From the NCBI RefSeq assembly GCF_900964775.1, contig NC_041813.1, forward strand, positions 31,701,105-31,765,104: a DNA stretch of 64,000 bases, in the 5' to 3' direction. Within the stretch, counting starts at the first letter, position 1; the number at the start of each line of letters is the position of its first letter. Below the pieces are notes generated by a model that saw only the letters and a list, made by a program, of their open reading frames with translations, searched no databases and had not been told where the DNA came from. Positions 60,086 through 64,000 of this stretch are shown one piece after another. This DNA is from Scleropages formosus (Eukaryota > Chordata > Actinopteri > Osteoglossiformes > Osteoglossidae). Both the position numbers and the translations under genes were made by a program.

Positions 60086-63000
60086 ATGAGTGAATTAGAG
60101 CAACAGGCAAGTGTAGCTTTAGCAAAGTTAACCGGCGTCGCTTCGCGCTCTCGGCGGTTAATTATATAATTTTATTAAAAAACGGTGTCTTTGCTGCGGT
60201 GCGATTAGAGGCCATCGGCATCGGTAGACTGGTACTGTCAGTTTTCGGTTGTTGTGATTTTCCGTCCCCCCCTCACAAGCTCCGTTCGGAGAGTCTGAGG
60301 TAAAAATGGTCCAGTTGCACTCAGGTTCGGCACTTGAGGAACACTCTAAACAGTGATGAGCTTGGACTCAATGGAAACACACCTGAAGTGTGTGTCTGGT
60401 GATTTAATTTTTGAAGGAAGTGCTTCTGAGTTTCAGCACCTGGAGCCACTTGACCTGTCAGTGTTGCTTTGAGGGTCTGGCAGAGGTTTGGGTCCATACC
60501 TCTTGTTAATGGTGTGGAAAGCTGAACCATGTGCTTTTCTGCTGGTGCCCATTGGGGCTGTTTTAATTCCGCTGGTGCCGACGGGGTCGGATGTTAAGGC
60601 AGGTGCTCTTCCTCAGGACGCTGCTGAGTCCTGCTGTTATGGAGAGCGAGGAGGAGAGGATGAAGGAGTCATGGAGGAGTGTGAGCTGGAGGAGATGGGT
60701 GAAGAGGATGAGGAGATCGACCTCTACAATGAGGAGACCTTCGGCATCGGTGGGTGACCTTTGGTGCAAGCTGGTCCGGCTGGGCCGACGCTCTCTGAAT
60801 GTCAAGCTCTTTACCTTTTGGTTCTGCTTCTTCTGCTAGACCTCGACGAAAGATCGGACGAGGAGACGGGTGACTCCACGGACATCCTGGTCTTCTGCGG
60901 CAAACGGTCGCCGCCGCCTCCTCCTTCGCCACCCCCTTCCACCCCCACCACCCCTGTGCCTCAGCCCCAGGTCCTGCCAGCCTTGAGCAGGGGGCAAAGG
61001 GACAGGAGGGTGCTGAGGACTGGTGACATGTTCGAGGACCCAGCTGTGATGAGGACTGTAGAAGGGAGACCCAGCTTGCAGGTGAGGGGACTGCGTGGAT
61101 GATGTTACTTTGCAGAAGTAGGTGGCACAGTGATTAGAGGTGCTGCCCTGTACTGAGGACCCAGGGTCAATTCCCACCTCCTGCTCCACTACCTTGAGAA
61201 AGGTTCTTACCCCAAATTATTCCAGCAAAATTTAACATCTGTAAGTAGGTAGACCATGACACTATCACCAAGTCACAGGGGAGAAGAGCATGCACTCAAA
61301 TGCAAATGTGGTTAACTTGTGAAGGATGCTCACAGTTAAAGTTTTGCTGGTAGTGTTATAGTGCAGGTGTGGTTTCTGTTCATTTAAAGGGCCAACAGTC
61401 TCACTACTTTTTGGAAAGCTATGTCCTTGCAGGACCTGGTTTTGAACTACAGTTTCTTGGATGCCCTATTTTGAGGGCTCCTCACTCATGCTCTTGGTTC
61501 TTCATGCACACAGAGTCTGGACAGTGCTATTGTGGATAGTCACATTGGCTCCCTATGTGAAACCCTGGATCCTGACACTGTGAGTGGGACTAGCTGCTTG
61601 TAATGCTCCTCCTGTAGTTACCTTTTGATTCAGTTGTATCTTTGGCTCTTGTTCACTGAGGTGTGTTGCTTCATCACATATGGGGTTCATATTTGTAGAG
61701 CCAGTTCTGGTCCAGCTGTGTGTGGCATTTTGTTTCAACTACTGTACCTATGTCTGATTCCGCTCTTATCGCACAGTGGATGCTCTCTCCTTATGGACGT
61801 AGCCGAAAAGCCCTTGGGCCCATGCTGCACGTAAGATGTCTGCATGTGGATTGTACTGTCAGTGCTCGCAATATGTACAAAGCATAAACTAATAGCTCGA
61901 TTATGGAGCTTGTGCTTAGTTCAGGAGTAATACTGAAGTGGCTTTTCTTTCTTTTCAGGACAAGGCTATCATCACTGTGATTGACCGTCCTGATCCAGCA
62001 CGAGCTCCTTTGGACTTCCTGCCCCCACTTCGGCACCCTTTTGCAACATGCCCACTGAGGGGGAGTGGCAAACGAGGGGGCCAGCGGGGCCTGCATCCGC
62101 TTGTAAGACCACTGGGGCAGAGGTACCTTTCTCAGGTGGGTGACTGTATATGCTAGTTGTCCTAATATTCCACTAGCGCATAGATGCTCCTTCTCTGAAG
62201 TGTGTGTACTAATGTGCTGAGTTTATTGCCTGGCTCACTTGACTGCAGATGGGTCCCATGCTATCCCGTTCTCCTGTGCGTCCCCGACCGGCATTCAGCC
62301 CTCCGCAGCCCTACATGCAGGTGGTGGTTTGTGTAGCGCAACTTTCTTGATCTTGTTGCACAGTTGCTTTATTAGCATAAAATTTTATAATAATATGGAA
62401 ATACTGTCACCGCAAAAAACAAATGCAACTTTCCCTCAATCAGCGTGGAGGTTTTCTCTCGCCTTCTTCACACACTGGTGCATCAATTTCTCAGCCTTTC
62501 ACACCCAAGATGATGCACCTGAGATTTGGAGCCCATTCTCCAAGCCCTGCCCCATTCTGTAGCCCATCATCCCATATTCTACAGCGATTCAGGTATGTTG
62601 CTTAAGCAGGTGATCATAGCATGTTCTTGTATCACTTTTGATAGGTCTATAAATGGAACTTCAGTTTTATGACTGTCCTCTGGTCATGTATTTTTGGCAA
62701 CATCTCCACAAGGTTCCCTGGTCATGTAACCCAGCTTCACCCCCAGCATCGCAGACTCCTCAGCCAGAGGCATCAGCGGTCCCACAGGTGATGGACATGC
62801 TCAAATCTCCCCAGAAAGATCTTAGAAGACCTCTGAGGTCCCCTGCATAACAGCATAGTGTTTACTGAACACTCGGCAAATACATCACATGAACGATATA
62901 CCTGTTTTAAAGGGGCGATAACTTGGACCCTAATGGCCAGCTGATGTCAATAAAGGAAAAAGAATGGATCATCAGACTGCAGATGATCCAGCTTCAGAGT

Positions 63001-64000
63001 GAGAATCCCCACCTCGACGACTATTATTACCAGGTACCCCCAGCATCTTACTGTCCGCTCTTGAATAACCTCAAGTTAAACTCGGGTACACTTTCTACAG
63101 AAGGAAACCCTTTGTGAAACTGAGATGTTACAGGTGTTTCTGGGAAGTGAGGTTTACTTTGGTGTAAACTTACGGTTACCTGGGAACACTACTCCTGCTG
63201 TGTAGGAGTACTACCAGCGCCTGGAGGCCAAGATTGCAGAGGAAGAAATGCTGGGGGACAAAAGCAAGAGGGAACCACCAAAGCTCACCACTCCTTATGT
63301 GACTAAGACAGAGACCTATACCCCTGGTATGTCTGTCTTGATTCATTCCACATCTGCTTCTGTGCATGGTCCCATCTAAGTGTTTGTTTCAGTTGTTCAC
63401 ATTGAGGGCTCCCTGGGGCAAGTTGCTGTGTCAACCTGCTTCTCGCCTCGCCGTGCCATCGATGCTGTCCATGCTGCACAGTCACCTGAGGAGGTGAATG
63501 ACCAGCACTATCGTTGATCCCGTGATGGCTACTTTCTTTGTTTTCATCAGATATGGGGTTCATCTTTTATGTTCTGCTGTCAGCCTCGTTTTTCAGAACA
63601 GGAACAATTAGATAGCCGAAAACAGAGGCTCGTGGTTCTTCACAACATCGAAAAGGTGATTGTTTCTCTGAGGGTCATGCCTTGCATTTCTCCAAGAACT
63701 GTTTTTGCATCCTTTGTTGTGGCTAACATCTTCCACATGCAGTGCTACATGGTGCTGCTGGAGGTGGAGGAAGCAGCCAAGAGGAAGGCCACAGTTTTCA
63801 GCGAGGAGGAACGAGAGAGGCTGGAGGAAAAGGTTCAGAGACGTGTGAAGCTTATATACTCACAGCTGCAGTATCCTGCTAACCTGTAAGTTCCTCCAGT
63901 GCTCCCCCCCCCCCCCCCCAAAAGTGCTTCAGTCCTTTATTTGGAACTCCTGCACCACCATTCTTCAGACATGTTGTACTTGCTGTAATAACTCTTTTTT
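60086..64000 (+). CDS. patl2: patl2, PAT1 homolog 2 (5' part; continues past the window)
   Basis: PAT1-family proteins bind mRNA and link the LSM1-7 ring, DDX6 and decapping; PATL2 (P100) is the oocyte form that restrains translation. Exons: 60086-60106, 60617-60749, 60840-61081, 61514-61579, 61777-61830, 61959-62135, 62249-62320, 62444-62592, 62713-62787, 62913-63033, 63206-63326, 63393-63493, 63584-63655, 63743-63885. The N-terminus MSELEQQ leads into an acidic motif ([17 protein letters not shown]), then a Pro/Ser-rich middle, LHPQHRRLL, and the PAT1 core with [59 protein letters not shown] and [13 protein letters not shown]. SENPxLDDYYYQEYYQ favours PATL2 over PATL1. Intron 1 has a GC donor (CAG|GCAAGT). 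The last exon splices out at 63885, and the conserved C-terminal half lies outside. Confidence 0.9.
61121..61262 (+). mobile_element. tRNA-derived SINE in a patl2 intron
   Basis: GGTGGCACAGTGATTAGAGG is a box-A-like head, CCCAGGGTCAATTCCCACC a worn box B, followed by 'ctaccttgagaaaggttcttacccc' and 'ttattccagcaaaattta', the V-SINE type body. It is diverged and intronic. Confidence 0.6.

Overview
The window is nuclear DNA from a ray-finned (teleost-type) fish. Genes are split by short GT-AG introns, spacing is compact (about 4 kb per gene), and the encoded proteins match single vertebrate orthologues along their length. Fish-type interspersed repeats (tRNA-derived SINEs, a Rex3/RTE-like LINE end) lie in introns and gaps. 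A SINE with a (GT)n tail, present in two similar copies, reminds me of repeats in osteoglossomorph fish, but that placement is a weak inference.

Layout, left to right. 1-8.6 kb: last exon of alg1 (+), eef2kmt (-), pigq (+). 8.6-34.1 kb: top3a (-), smcr8 (+), an unrecognised 15-exon gene (-) with SUMO-interaction-like and cysteine-rich motifs, and shmt1 (-). 36.3-42.3 kb: pdap1 (-), bud31 (+), atp5mf (-). 42.9-50 kb: elob (+), then a tail-to-tail pair of genes that look derived from a PIF/Harbinger DNA transposon: a HARBI1-like transposase relative (+) and a trihelix Myb/SANT-like protein (-). 51.3-64 kb: armc5 (+), cox6a2 (-) and the 5' part of patl2 (+), which runs off the right edge.

The genes do not form one pathway. 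They cover N-glycan and GPI-anchor synthesis in the ER (alg1, pigq), translation factor methylation (eef2kmt), DNA decatenation (top3a), autophagy and membrane traffic (smcr8), one-carbon metabolism (shmt1), splicing (bud31), mitochondrial energy (atp5mf, cox6a2), ubiquitin ligase assembly (elob, probably armc5) and mRNA control (patl2). Most neighbours are head-to-head or tail-to-tail, and several shared promoters carry ZNF143-like ACTACAnnTCCCA sites.

The strongest candidate for something undescribed is the Harbinger-derived pair at 46.5-50 kb. The transposase relative is an intact multi-exon gene that has lost at least the first acidic catalytic residue, and its neighbour encodes the kind of Myb-like partner such transposons carry. 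This looks like co-domestication of both transposon proteins at one locus. The second candidate is the unrecognised cysteine-rich gene at 21.1-28.4 kb, whose 15 exons join in frame into a 623-residue protein. Exon limits were read by eye from splice consensus and remembered family sequences; no search was run.
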